Shown in pieces: positions 8,407 through 15,197 of a stretch of 16,404 bases of DNA. Made by a program: the position numbers and the translations under genes. The first letter of the stretch is position 1. Each line of letters begins with the position of its first letter. The notes under the pieces are model-generated. The model was not told the DNA's origin and ran no database searches. It saw only the letters and a program-made list of their open reading frames with translations. The stretch comes from Actinomycetota bacterium (GTDB taxonomy: Bacteria; Actinomycetota; Thermoleophilia; Solirubrobacterales; Solirubrobacteraceae): contig WLNG01000006.1 of NCBI GenBank assembly GCA_009699915.1, positions 1 through 16,404 of the forward strand, in the 5' to 3' direction.

Positions 8407-8436
8407 TTGACGTTTCAGAGCGAGCTTCGCTATGTT
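8407..8436 (+). promoter_or_regulatory. Promoter of the cupin-to-SnoaL cluster
   Basis: TTGACG (8407-8412, five of six) and TATGTT (8431-8436, four of six) are separated by 18 bases. The predicted transcription start is near 8443, about 100 bases before the cupin ATG, leaving a leader that carries candidate operators. Confidence 0.55.
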
Positions 8437-8453
8437 CTGGAAGTTAGATCAAG

Positions 8454-8494
8454 GCGGGAAAACGCTCCGCAATAGAACTGGAAAAACGATTCCA
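8454..8494. promoter_or_regulatory. Candidate LacI-family operators
   Basis: Two similar elements lie just downstream of the predicted transcription start. The first, 8454-8470, has GCGG/CCGC arms around GAAAACGCT. The second, TGGAAAAACGATTCCA at 8479-8494, has TGGAA/TTCCA arms. Both share GGAAAA(A)CG followed by C/A and T, with the A-rich half-site and CG core typical of LacI-family operators, although symmetry about the CG is imperfect. The related GAAACGAT occurs at 8383-8390 and directly before the lacI-type start. The LacI protein encoded at 10376-11410 is the obvious candidate to bind; this is inference. Confidence 0.4.
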
Positions 8495-8542
8495 TAATGG
8501 GCCGCCGCAGATCGGCTTCCCTGGACGGATGACGAGGACCAC

Positions 8543-8998
8543 ATGGCCGATTACGACGCACAAGCCCCCAACGCCCGACGCTACCCCCGCGTCATCACCG
8601 TCGATGAGATCGAGGCGCTGCCGCGGATCGAATTCAATACGGGGATCGACACCGCGGTATTCCTTTCGCGCGAGCGTGACGACGCGCGCTACTTCCGTCA
8701 GGGCTACTGCTGGATGGAGCCCGACCACGGTCCGTATCACTGGGACCAGAACAACTTCGATGAGACCCACTACTGCCTCGCTGGGCGCATCAAGCTCCGC
8801 GTTCTCGATGCCGCCGGGCGCGAGATCCTGCTTGAGGCGGCCGAGGGTGAGCACATCTTCCTTCCGGCGGGCTTCAAGTACACGGTCGAGGCGACCGGAG
8901 TCCGGAGTCTCTTCTTCTGGACCAGCGGCCCCTCGCCGCGTCCGGGGCTTGTCGAGGCGAAGGACTACAGCAACGAACTCCGGTCACTGAGGAGCTGA
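8543..8998 (+). CDS. Single-domain cupin protein with reduced metal ligands
   Basis: This 151-residue protein has one cupin barrel at about residues 50-130. Motif 1 is recognisable as His66...Glu74-(X6)-Gly81. The second motif-1 histidine position carries Asp68. Motif 2, Gly102-(X5)-Pro108-X-Gly110-X2, has Tyr113 where the last metal-binding histidine is expected. Loss of two of four ligands resembles EutQ-type cupins, so metal may be bound weakly or not at all. Start ATG 8543 follows GAGGACC at 8534-8540. It is the first gene of a tight cluster; the next gene starts four bases after its stop, and that gene's ribosome site (GAGGAG) lies inside this coding end. Possible roles are isomerase, dioxygenase-like enzyme or small-ligand binder. 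The substrate is unknown. Confidence 0.85.
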   Translation: MADYDAQAPNARRYPRVITVDEIEALPRIEFNTGIDTAVFLSRERDDARYFRQGYCWMEPDHGPYHWDQNNFDETHYCLAGRIKLRVLDAAGREILLEAAEGEHIFLPAGFKYTVEATGVRSLFFWTSGPSPRPGLVEAKDYSNELRSLRS

Positions 8999-9002
8999 TC
9001 AC

Positions 9003-9536
9003 ATGGCCGTCACACAGATCACCGCAAGCATGCTGGCACCCCTCCGGGGCGACAAGCGCTGGGCATACATCGAGCGCCAGAAGACCATCCGCGTCGTGAC
9101 CATCGACGAGGACGGCTCGCCGTACCTCTCGCCGCTCTGGTTCGTGGTCGATGAGCAGCGGATCTTCCTGCCGCTCGACGCCGGCGGCCGTCATGCCAAG
9201 AACGCCGAGGCGGGACGCCCCTTCTCGGCGCTGGTCGACACCGGCGACGAGTTCACCACGGTCGCCGGAGTGCGCATGCTCGGAACGCTCAAGGCGACCG
9301 ACGACCCGACGCTGATCGAGCGCCTGTCGGAGAAGGTGTTCGACAAGTACTTCCACGTCGGTCATCCGTTCGCGGAGGGCTACATGGAGTTCGGCAACTT
9401 CGCCGGCCGTCGTTGGCTCGAGATCATCGTCGACAAGATGATCGGATGGGACCAGCGGGAGACGTCGACGTCCGCCTCGTATGAGGCCCGCGTCCTGCCA
9501 TCTCACATCGGCGACCGGCTGCTGCCGGGTTCCTGA
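9003..9536 (+). CDS. PPOX-class split-barrel flavin/F420-binding protein
   Basis: This 177-residue protein has the pyridoxamine 5'-phosphate oxidase-like split barrel. Visible elements are YIERQKTIRVVTIDEDGSPYLSPLWFVVD in the first strands, a basic cofactor-binding region GGRHAKNAEAGRP, and V-GVRMLGTLKATDDP in the middle. The C-terminal GRRWLEIIVDKMIGWDQR matches the last barrel strand and the W-x-R ending of the family. Such proteins bind FMN, F420 or heme and reduce or oxidise small molecules. An F420-dependent dehydrogenase start at the window's end makes F420 a plausible cofactor, but the sequence alone does not decide. The ATG at 9003 is preceded by GAGGAG in the end of the cupin gene. 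Translational coupling with the cupin is likely. Confidence 0.83.
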   Translation: MAVTQITASMLAPLRGDKRWAYIERQKTIRVVTIDEDGSPYLSPLWFVVDEQRIFLPLDAGGRHAKNAEAGRPFSALVDTGDEFTTVAGVRMLGTLKATDDPTLIERLSEKVFDKYFHVGHPFAEGYMEFGNFAGRRWLEIIVDKMIGWDQRETSTSASYEARVLPSHIGDRLLPGS

Positions 9537-9550
9537 CGGAGGCGCGCACC

Positions 9551-10330
9551 ATGGCTCCCAAAGGGACGGTCCGGGTACTCGTCGTCGGCGAGTCCTGGAT
9601 CAAGCACACGATTCACATGAAGGGCTTCGACGTCTTCCATTCGACCGAGTACGAGGAGGGCGGCGGGGAATTTCTCGCGGCGATCGCAGAGGCCGGCCAC
9701 GAGGTCACATACGTGAGGGCCCATGAGGTCTCCTCACAGTTCCCGACCACCGCGGAGGCGCTCGCCGCCTTCGATGTCGTCGTGCTCAGTGACATCGGCG
9801 CCAACACATTCCTGCTCACCGACGAGACATTCCTGCGCTCGGAGCTGACGGTCAATCGCCTCGAGCTGCTGGCCGACTGGGTGCGCGGCGGTGGCGGCCT
9901 GATCATGGTCGGCGGGTACATGTCGTTCTCCGGGATCGATGCGCGTGCACGCTTCGGCTGGAGCCCGCTCGCCCCTGTGCTCCCGGTCGAGATCCTTGAC
10001 ATCGACGATCGAGTTGAGAAGCCCGAGGGCGTGACGCCGACCGTTCACCTTGCAGATCACGAGGTGCTCGGCGGGGTTCCGACCGAGTGGCCGGCACTGC
10101 TCGGCTACAACCGCGTTCGCCCGAAGCCCGGCGCGGAGCTCGTCGCCGCGGTCGGCGATGATCCGCTCCTGGTGGTCGACCGCGTCGGCGCGGGGCGCAC
10201 CGTCGCGTTCACGTCGGACTTCGCTCCGCACTGGGCGCCGCCGGCCTTCGTCGGGTGGGAGCACTACCGGACTCTCTGGGCGTCGATCGTCTCCTGGGCC
10301 GGTGCGAACGAGCCCGGCGGGGAGCGCTAG
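9551..10330 (+). CDS. Glutamine amidotransferase-like (ThuA/PF07090-type) protein without any cysteine
   Basis: This 259-residue protein has a class-I glutamine-amidotransferase-like Rossmann fold of the PF07090 'putative glutamine amidotransferase' type. Strand VRVLVVGES begins at about residue 7. FDVVVLSDIGANTF lies at about residues 74-87, LADWVRGGGGLIMVGGYMSF near 100-122 (where a nucleophile elbow would lie), and VGAGRTVAFTSDFAPHW near 212-228. There is no cysteine in the whole protein, so a thiol-dependent glutaminase is excluded. A ThuA-like role in sugar metabolism is a looser possibility. The ribosome site GGAGG (9538-9542) precedes ATG, 14 bases after the PPOX gene. It sits in a cluster with a sugar-kinase-like gene and a LacI regulator, consistent with, but not proving, carbohydrate metabolism. 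Confidence 0.75.
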   Translation: MAPKGTVRVLVVGESWIKHTIHMKGFDVFHSTEYEEGGGEFLAAIAEAGHEVTYVRAHEVSSQFPTTAEALAAFDVVVLSDIGANTFLLTDETFLRSELTVNRLELLADWVRGGGGLIMVGGYMSFSGIDARARFGWSPLAPVLPVEILDIDDRVEKPEGVTPTVHLADHEVLGGVPTEWPALLGYNRVRPKPGAELVAAVGDDPLLVVDRVGAGRTVAFTSDFAPHWAPPAFVGWEHYRTLWASIVSWAGANEPGGER

Positions 10331-10354
10331 ACCGGCCTTGGGGACAGGGCGCGG

Positions 10355-10375
10355 ATCGTGCACTCGTGAAACGAT
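10355..10375. promoter_or_regulatory. Inverted repeat before the LacI-type gene, candidate autoregulatory operator
   Basis: ATCGT (10355-10359) and ACGAT (10371-10375) form an imperfectly spaced inverted repeat (11-base spacer) ending at the GTG start. The right arm is part of GAAACGAT, which also occurs at 8383-8390. Confidence 0.3.
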
Positions 10376-11410
10376 GTGCGTGTGACGAACCGTCGACCCA
10401 CCATGAAGGACGTTGCGAAACATGCCGGCGTCTCGGTGAGCACCGTCAGTTACGTCCTCAATGACAGCGGCCCGGTGGCCGCGCCGCGCCGTGCCCGCGT
10501 TCTTGAGGCGATCAGGGCGCTCGAGTACACCCCAAACGAGTCGGCGCGCAGCCTCAAGCGGCGCTCGGCATCGACGATCGGGCTGGTCGTCCCCGACCTC
10601 TCGAACCAGTTCTTCGCGCTGGTGGCCGAGGGTGTCGAACGCGAGGCGTCGGCCCGCGGGGTGCTCGTCGTGCTCTGCGTCCCGGGGGCGACCGACGTCC
10701 CTGAGGCACAGCACGCCGCACTGCTGCGCGGCCAGCGTCTCGACGGGGTCGTCTACCTCTCCGGGACCGGCACCGCCCCACGCGAGATTCTCGAACTCGC
10801 CGACTCTGGTCACATCGTGCTGGTCGATGAGCAGATCGCCGGATTCGACCTGCCGTCGGTCGTGGCCGACGGGCGTCGCGGAGCTCGCGAGATCGCCGCT
10901 TCGGTGCTGCAGATGGGGCATCGGCAGCTCGCAGTCATCGGTGGCCCGGCGGCGTTGTGGACCGCGGAACAGCGTCTTGCCGGGTATCGCGAGGCCTTCG
11001 CCGGCGCGGGGATCGACCCGGATGAGGTCCCGGTCTACACCGGCGACTACCGCATGGCATCGGGCGAGCGGCTCGCGGAGGAGGCCCTCACCTGCGCCGG
11101 ACCGAGACCGACCGCGCTCCTGTGCGCCAACGACCTGATGGCCATCGGCGCGCTCGAGTACTGCAAGCGCGAGGGCCTGCGCGTCCCCGAGGATGTCAGC
11201 ATCGCCGGGTTCGACGACCTCCCGATCGCCGCGCTGCTCACGCCGCGCCTGACGACCGTCCGTCAGCCGGCCGCCGAGATGGGCGCCATGGCTGCACGCC
11301 TGCTCTTCGAACTGATCGATGGCCGATCGTCTGATGGCGACGAATACAGCGAGCCGCTCCCCGCCGAGCTGCTGCTGCGCGAATCGGTTGGACCGGCGCC
11401 GCGCGGATGA
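10376..11410 (+). CDS. LacI-family transcriptional regulator
   Basis: The protein is about 344 residues. An N-terminal LacI-type HTH (MKDVAKHAGVSVSTVSYVLN) and hinge region (EYTPNESARSLK) precede a periplasmic-binding-protein-like effector domain starting STIGLVVPDLSNQFFA. That domain includes the conserved TALLCANDLMAIGALEYCK and VSIAGFDDLPIAALLTPRLTTV segments. It should repress transcription until a sugar-like effector binds. The start is uncertain: GTG 10376, GTG 10382 and ATG 10403 are all in frame, and none has a clear ribosome site; ATG 10403 begins exactly at the HTH. The sequence GAAACGAT lies directly before GTG 10376, resembling elements near the cluster promoter, so autoregulation is plausible. 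Its stop overlaps the next gene by four bases (ATGA), which indicates translational coupling with the ribokinase-like kinase. Confidence 0.93.
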   Translation: MRVTNRRPTMKDVAKHAGVSVSTVSYVLNDSGPVAAPRRARVLEAIRALEYTPNESARSLKRRSASTIGLVVPDLSNQFFALVAEGVEREASARGVLVVLCVPGATDVPEAQHAALLRGQRLDGVVYLSGTGTAPREILELADSGHIVLVDEQIAGFDLPSVVADGRRGAREIAASVLQMGHRQLAVIGGPAALWTAEQRLAGYREAFAGAGIDPDEVPVYTGDYRMASGERLAEEALTCAGPRPTALLCANDLMAIGALEYCKREGLRVPEDVSIAGFDDLPIAALLTPRLTTVRQPAAEMGAMAARLLFELIDGRSSDGDEYSEPLPAELLLRESVGPAPRG

Positions 11411-12366
11411 GCGACGCGGATTCCAATCCGATGGTTGGCCCCACGGTCGTCGTCGGCGCGGTGAACGTCGATCTTGTGGTTCCTGCTCCGCGGTTGCCCG
11501 CGCCCGGCGAGACCGTGGTTGGGGGCGATCTCCAGCGCCACGGTGGCGGGAAGGGCGCCAACGCCGCGGTCGCCGCTGCGCGGATCGGCGCTCCGGTCTG
11601 GCTCGTGGGCGCCGTCGGTGCCGACGAGATGGGCAGTCAGGCGCTCGACGAGCTGCGCGACGAGGGCATCGACGTGAGCGGCGTCTGCGCCCTTGCGGAT
11701 GCCTCCACCGGCGTTGCGCTCATCGTCGTCGATGCCCGGGGCGAGAATCAGATCGCCGTCGGGGCCGGGGCCAACGCGAGGCTCGACGCCGAACACACGC
11801 GCTCAAGCCTCAGGGCTGTCCTTCCCGGCGCCCGTTGTGTGCTGGTCAGCACCGAGATCTCCGATGCCGCGGTTGCGGTCGCCGTCGAGGAGGCCTGCGC
11901 CGCCGCGATTCCGTGTGTCCTCAACCCTGCGCCGGTGACCGCCGCGGTGCTCGCGGTGCTGGGGCATGGACCGATCCTCACGCCGAACGCCAGCGAGCTG
12001 ATGGATCTCGCCGCATCGCTCTCGGCGCCGCCGGTCGATGATGCGCCCAACCAGGTGGCTGCCGCCGCGGCGCTCGCCCCATGGGTTGCCGGCCGTACCG
12101 GTGCCCCTGTGATCGTCACGCTCGGCGGCGACGGCGCCCTGATCGCACGCCCCGGGGAACCGGTCGTCGCGGTTGCGGCCGTTCCGGGGGTTGAGGTCCG
12201 CGACACGACGGGAGCCGGGGACACCTTCAATGGGGTCCTCGCGGCCAGGCTCGCCGGCGGGGCGCCGCTTGAGGAAGCGGTCAGATATGCCGGAGCTGCC
12301 GCCGCCATCTCGGTCGGCTCGGTTGGCGCCCGCGCGGGAATGCCGCGTTCCGCGGCGCTCGAATGA
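11407..12366 (+). CDS. Ribokinase-like PfkB-family sugar kinase
   Basis: This 319-residue protein has both PfkB signatures. Residues 46-52 read GGGKGAN, which binds the sugar. Residues 269-272 read GAGD within DTTGAGDTFNGVLA, where Asp272 is the expected catalytic base and the glycines form the anion hole. Length and order match ribokinase (RbsK), including the N-terminal VVVGAVNVDLVVPAPRLPAPGETVVGG. It phosphorylates a pentose or related sugar with ATP. Ribose is the default guess, but deoxyribose, polyol or nucleoside substrates occur in this family. Its start codon overlaps the LacI stop by four bases. No ribose ABC transporter or RbsD is adjacent, so the sugar is probably released internally or brought in by a distant transporter. 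Confidence 0.93.
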   Translation: MSDADSNPMVGPTVVVGAVNVDLVVPAPRLPAPGETVVGGDLQRHGGGKGANAAVAAARIGAPVWLVGAVGADEMGSQALDELRDEGIDVSGVCALADASTGVALIVVDARGENQIAVGAGANARLDAEHTRSSLRAVLPGARCVLVSTEISDAAVAVAVEEACAAAIPCVLNPAPVTAAVLAVLGHGPILTPNASELMDLAASLSAPPVDDAPNQVAAAAALAPWVAGRTGAPVIVTLGGDGALIARPGEPVVAVAAVPGVEVRDTTGAGDTFNGVLAARLAGGAPLEEAVRYAGAAAAISVGSVGARAGMPRSAALE

Positions 12367-12382
12367 GAGAGAGGAGCGACAC

Positions 12383-12778
12383 GTGTCGGCACGAACCAGA
12401 GCATTGATCGACGATTTCGCGCAGGCCTGGGCTGCGCGCGATCTGGATCGCCTGATGGAGCTGATGAGCGATGACTGCCGTTTTCGGGCGTCGCTCGGGA
12501 CCGAGCCCGGAACGACCTTCGAGGGGCGCGACGAGGTTCGGCACGGCTTCCGGCTCTTCCTCGGTCCAGCCGACGCGCCGGTGCTGCATACCGATAGCGA
12601 GGTGACACTCGCGGCTGACGACTTCGCGGTGACCCGTTGGACGGTCCACGTCCCGCAGCCCGACGGTTCGGTGAGCTTTGTGCGCGGCTGCGACATCTTC
12701 GAGATCGCCGATGGGCGCATCGCGCTGAAGGACACCTACCGCAAGGTCGTCGGGGACCTCCCCGCCGAGCCGGACTGA
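12383..12778 (+). CDS. SnoaL-like / NTF2-like small protein
   Basis: This 131-residue protein with an NTF2-like fold begins with the typical helix (TRALIDDFAQAWAARDLDRLMELMSDDCRFRAS), followed by GRDEVRHGF and a series of beta strands ending in GCDIFEIADGRIALKDTYRK. GTG 12383 was chosen because GAGAGGAGC (12370-12378) lies at good distance and the fold starts immediately. A longer in-frame start at 12173 would lie inside the kinase gene. SnoaL-like proteins include ketosteroid-isomerase-like enzymes, aldol cyclases and hydrolases. Acidic and aromatic pocket residues are present, but no function can be assigned. It is the last gene of the cluster, 16 bases after the kinase gene. Confidence 0.85.
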   Translation: MSARTRALIDDFAQAWAARDLDRLMELMSDDCRFRASLGTEPGTTFEGRDEVRHGFRLFLGPADAPVLHTDSEVTLAADDFAVTRWTVHVPQPDGSVSFVRGCDIFEIADGRIALKDTYRKVVGDLPAEPD

Positions 12779-12788
12779 GCCTAGGGCT

Positions 12789-12821
12789 TCGGGACCGGCC
12801 GCTAGCCGATCCCAATCCCGA
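12789..12821 (+). terminator. Possible weak terminator after the SnoaL-like gene
   Basis: TCGGGA (12789-12794) can pair with TCCCGA (12816-12821), with an inner CGGC/GCCG pair at 12796-12799 and 12805-12808. There are several mismatched bases and no T-tract. A terminator is expected here because the next gene has its own promoter-like region. Confidence 0.3.
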
Positions 12822-12826
12822 GGTAC

Positions 12827-12856
12827 TTGACGCGACCCTGTAGAAACGTTAATAGT
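12827..12856 (+). promoter_or_regulatory. Promoter-like elements upstream of the NAMPT gene
   Basis: TTGACG (12827-12832) is a five-of-six -35 match. AATAGT (12851-12856) is a four-of-six -10 match after an 18-base spacer. The start codon lies about 145 bases downstream, leaving room for a regulated leader. Confidence 0.4.
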
Positions 12857-12896
12857 GTTGACCGCGCGAGGCGGATCGGATGCCGCTCGTGCCTGT

Positions 12897-12908
12897 TGTT
12901 CATGAACA
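12897..12908. promoter_or_regulatory. 12-bp palindrome in the NAMPT leader, candidate operator
   Basis: TGTTCATGAACA is a perfect palindrome, about 40 bases downstream of the proposed -10 element and 92 bases before the NAMPT start. It could bind a repressor. No known NAD-regulator site was recognised. Confidence 0.35.
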
Positions 12909-13000
12909 GTCAAGACGACGTGAGACGGTTCAGCATGCCGGTGGCTCTGTGCCGGACCGGTGCCGATCTAGACCACCCCTGAGAAGAAGGATGTACGCGG

Positions 13001-14461
13001 ATGTCACTCGGTAGCTCTTTCGACAACATCATCATCAACACCGACAACTACAAGCACTGCCACTACTCGCTGTACCCGCAGGGGACCGAGTACGTCTCGA
13101 GCTACATCGAGTCGCGTGGTGGCGACTTCCCGCTGACCATGTTCGTCGGCCTCCAGGCCTTCCTGCGCGATTACCTGATGCGCCCGGTGACCCTCGAGGA
13201 CATCGATGAGGCCGAGCTCACCTGTCGCGAGCAGGGGATGCACTTCAACCGTGAGAACTGGATGGGCATTCTCAACGATCACGGCGGCCTCCTGCCGGTC
13301 GAGATCGAGGCCGTCCCTGAAGGGACCGTTCTGCCCGCCCGCAACGTCCTCGTGCAGCTCATCAACACCGACCCGAAGTACTTCTGGGCGACGAGCTTCT
13401 TCGAGACCGCGCTGCTGCGCGCCGTCTGGTACCCGACCACGATCGGCACGCTGAGCTGGCTCTGCAAGCAGGTCATCAAGGAGGCCCTTGAGACGACATC
13501 CGACAACACGCATCTCCTGCGCCACATGCTCCATGACTACGGCGCGCGCGGCGTGAGCTCGCAGCAGTCGGCGGCGCTCGGCGGCCTGGCGCACCTGGTC
13601 AACTTCAACCAGAGCGACACGGTTCCGGGGATCATCGCGGCCAAGAAGTGGTACAACGCGGTCGATCCGTCGAACTCGGGCCCGAACTCCGAGCACGCCG
13701 GATTCTGCGCGTGGGGCCGTGACAACGAGGCCGCAGCGATGCGCAACATGCTCGAGACGTATAAGGAGAACGGCGTCGCGCTGCTGCTGACCGACACGTA
13801 CGACCACGAGAACGCGGTCAAGAACATCATCGGCAAGGAGCTGAAGGAAGACATCATGAACTTCCCGGGGCTCGTCGGCGCGCGTCCGGACTCCGGCGAC
13901 ATCGTCGAGGTCACGGCCGATACGACCGAGTGGCTGATGGATGCTTTCGGCTACGAGACCAACAGCAAGGGCTACAAGATCCTGCCGCCCTACATCCGCG
14001 TGGTTCAGGGTGACGGCGTCACCTTCTCGAGCCTGCGGGAGGTCTATATCGAGATGGAGCGCCGCGGCTTCGCCGCGGACAACGCCATCTTCGGCATGGG
14101 CGGCGGCCTGCTGCAGCACGTCAACCGCGACACGATGAACTTCGGGCAGAAGGCGAGCGCCGTCTGCGTGAACGGCGAGTGGCGGGACATCTACAAGCAG
14201 CCGACCGGCGCCGCGTTCAAGGCCTCGAAGAAGGGCCGGCTCGCGCTCAAGTACGAGAACGGCGAGTACGAGACCGTCTCACGCGAGTCCTGCCCGCCGG
14301 ACGAGAACATCCTGCAGCCCGTGTTCCGCAACGGGCAGCTGCTCAAGAAGTGGGACTTCACCGAGCTCATCACCCAGAGCGAGCTCCCTGTGCCCGAGGC
14401 TTGGTATCACGAGGTCATCGCCCCGATGCGCGAGGCTCGCGGCGAGGCCGTCTCGGTCTGA
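13001..14461 (+). CDS. nadV: Nicotinamide phosphoribosyltransferase (NAMPT/NadV)
   Basis: This 486-residue protein aligns by motif along the whole length of human NAMPT. It catalyses nicotinamide + PRPP to NMN + pyrophosphate, the first step of NAD salvage, in the cytoplasm. Key residues: Tyr17 in TDNYKHCHY; GARGVSSQQSAALGG; Asp206 in QSDTVPG, equivalent to human Asp219, which selects nicotinamide over nicotinate; His232 in SEHAGFCAWG, equivalent to the catalytic, phosphorylatable His247; ARPDSGD (294-300), matching the Arg311/Asp313 phosphate region; then NSKGYKILPPYIRVVQGDG and GMGGGLLQ, which bind the ribose phosphate. The KASKKGRL element at the end is also conserved. ATG 13001 has AGAAGG about ten bases upstream. 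It is much longer than, and unlike, bacterial nicotinate phosphoribosyltransferase (PncB). It precedes a phosphatase and PRPP synthetase, the latter making its co-substrate. Confidence 0.96.
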   Translation: MSLGSSFDNIIINTDNYKHCHYSLYPQGTEYVSSYIESRGGDFPLTMFVGLQAFLRDYLMRPVTLEDIDEAELTCREQGMHFNRENWMGILNDHGGLLPVEIEAVPEGTVLPARNVLVQLINTDPKYFWATSFFETALLRAVWYPTTIGTLSWLCKQVIKEALETTSDNTHLLRHMLHDYGARGVSSQQSAALGGLAHLVNFNQSDTVPGIIAAKKWYNAVDPSNSGPNSEHAGFCAWGRDNEAAAMRNMLETYKENGVALLLTDTYDHENAVKNIIGKELKEDIMNFPGLVGARPDSGDIVEVTADTTEWLMDAFGYETNSKGYKILPPYIRVVQGDGVTFSSLREVYIEMERRGFAADNAIFGMGGGLLQHVNRDTMNFGQKASAVCVNGEWRDIYKQPTGAAFKASKKGRLALKYENGEYETVSRESCPPDENILQPVFRNGQLLKKWDFTELITQSELPVPEAWYHEVIAPMREARGEAVSV

Positions 14462-14477
14462 TCTCGGCGATCTCCGT

Positions 14478-14511
14478 CCGTCCGCCGCGCAGACTGGAGC
14501 GCGGCGGACGG
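14478..14511 (+). terminator. Perfect 13-bp hairpin terminator or attenuator after NAMPT
   Basis: CCGTCCGCCGCGC (14478-14490) pairs perfectly with GCGCGGCGGACGG (14499-14511) around the eight-base loop AGACTGGA. It begins 17 bases after the NAMPT stop and ends 26 bases before the HAD gene start, with no T-tract. It may stop most transcripts, or lower expression of the two downstream genes while letting some through. Confidence 0.75.
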
Positions 14512-14537
14512 GCGGGGCCTCGTGCGCGGTCTCTTCG

Positions 14538-15188
14538 ATGAGCACACTCCACATCTTTGACATGGACGGAACCCTCGTCCGCGGTTCTGCCTGTCTGGAC
14601 ATCTCCCGGCACCTCGGCCAGATCGAGCGTGTGAACGAGATCGAGCAGGCGTGGAGTCGCGGTGAGGTCGGTCACGTCGCCTTCTACGAGCTCTGCCTCC
14701 CGCTCTGGGAGGGGCTTACGGAGGCCGACGTCGACCTCGTCTTCGCCGCGGGCGAGTGGATCGCCGGCGTCCCTGCGGTCTTCGCGGACATCGCCACCAG
14801 GGGCGAGTACAGCGCGGTGATCACGCTCTCGCCCCAGTTTTATGCCGACCGCCTGCTTGCGTGGGGGGCCGGCTCGGTGCACGGAGCAGAGGTGTATGGC
14901 GGCATCCCGCCGATCCCTGAGCAGGTCATGACGCCCGAGAGCAAGATCGACGTCGCGACCGCACTGATGACGCGGTACGACCTCGGCCCGGACGACGTGA
15001 TCGCTTACGGTGACTCCGCATCGGACATTCCGCTCTTCGAGCACCTCCCGAAGACCGTTGCGATCAATGGCTCTGACTCGGCCCGCTCGGCCGCGACGAT
15101 CACATACGAGGGGTCCGACCTGCGTGACGCGTACGCGCTCGCCCGAGAGCACTTCATCGAGCGGCCGTGTGCGGCCGCTGCCGACTGA
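14538..15188 (+). CDS. HAD-superfamily (subfamily IB) phosphatase
   Basis: This 216-residue protein carries all four HAD motifs. Motif I is FDMDGTLV with nucleophile Asp8 and acid/base Asp10. Motif II is the end of VITLS (Ser98). Motif III is Lys136 in PESKID. Motif IV is GDSASD (158-163), with Mg-binding Asp159 and Asp163. The helical cap between motif I and II (residues about 15-85) and the overall layout resemble phosphoserine phosphatase/HAD-IB enzymes. It hydrolyses a phosphate monoester in the cytoplasm. The substrate is unknown: phosphoserine is the family default, but the position between NAMPT and PRPP synthetase suggests a nucleotide or sugar-phosphate role. It ends nine bases before the PRPP synthetase start. 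A ribosome site is not obvious. Confidence 0.9.
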   Translation: MSTLHIFDMDGTLVRGSACLDISRHLGQIERVNEIEQAWSRGEVGHVAFYELCLPLWEGLTEADVDLVFAAGEWIAGVPAVFADIATRGEYSAVITLSPQFYADRLLAWGAGSVHGAEVYGGIPPIPEQVMTPESKIDVATALMTRYDLGPDDVIAYGDSASDIPLFEHLPKTVAINGSDSARSAATITYEGSDLRDAYALAREHFIERPCAAAAD

Positions 15189-15197
15189 CCTGCATCG

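Noticed and set aside
9734..10921. A 395-codon minus-strand open frame across the amidotransferase-like and LacI genes
   Set aside because: It covers two well-supported plus-strand genes and has no family motif.
12173..12382. A longer N terminus for the SnoaL-like protein
   Set aside because: It would lie inside the kinase gene and encode an Arg/Pro-rich stretch. GTG 12383 has a good ribosome site and begins at the fold.
12991..13014. A seven-codon reading frame overlapping the NAMPT start, possible leader peptide
   Set aside because: The ribosome site directly abuts its ATG with no spacing, but is suitably spaced for the NAMPT ATG at 13001. Nothing in its residues suggests attenuation.
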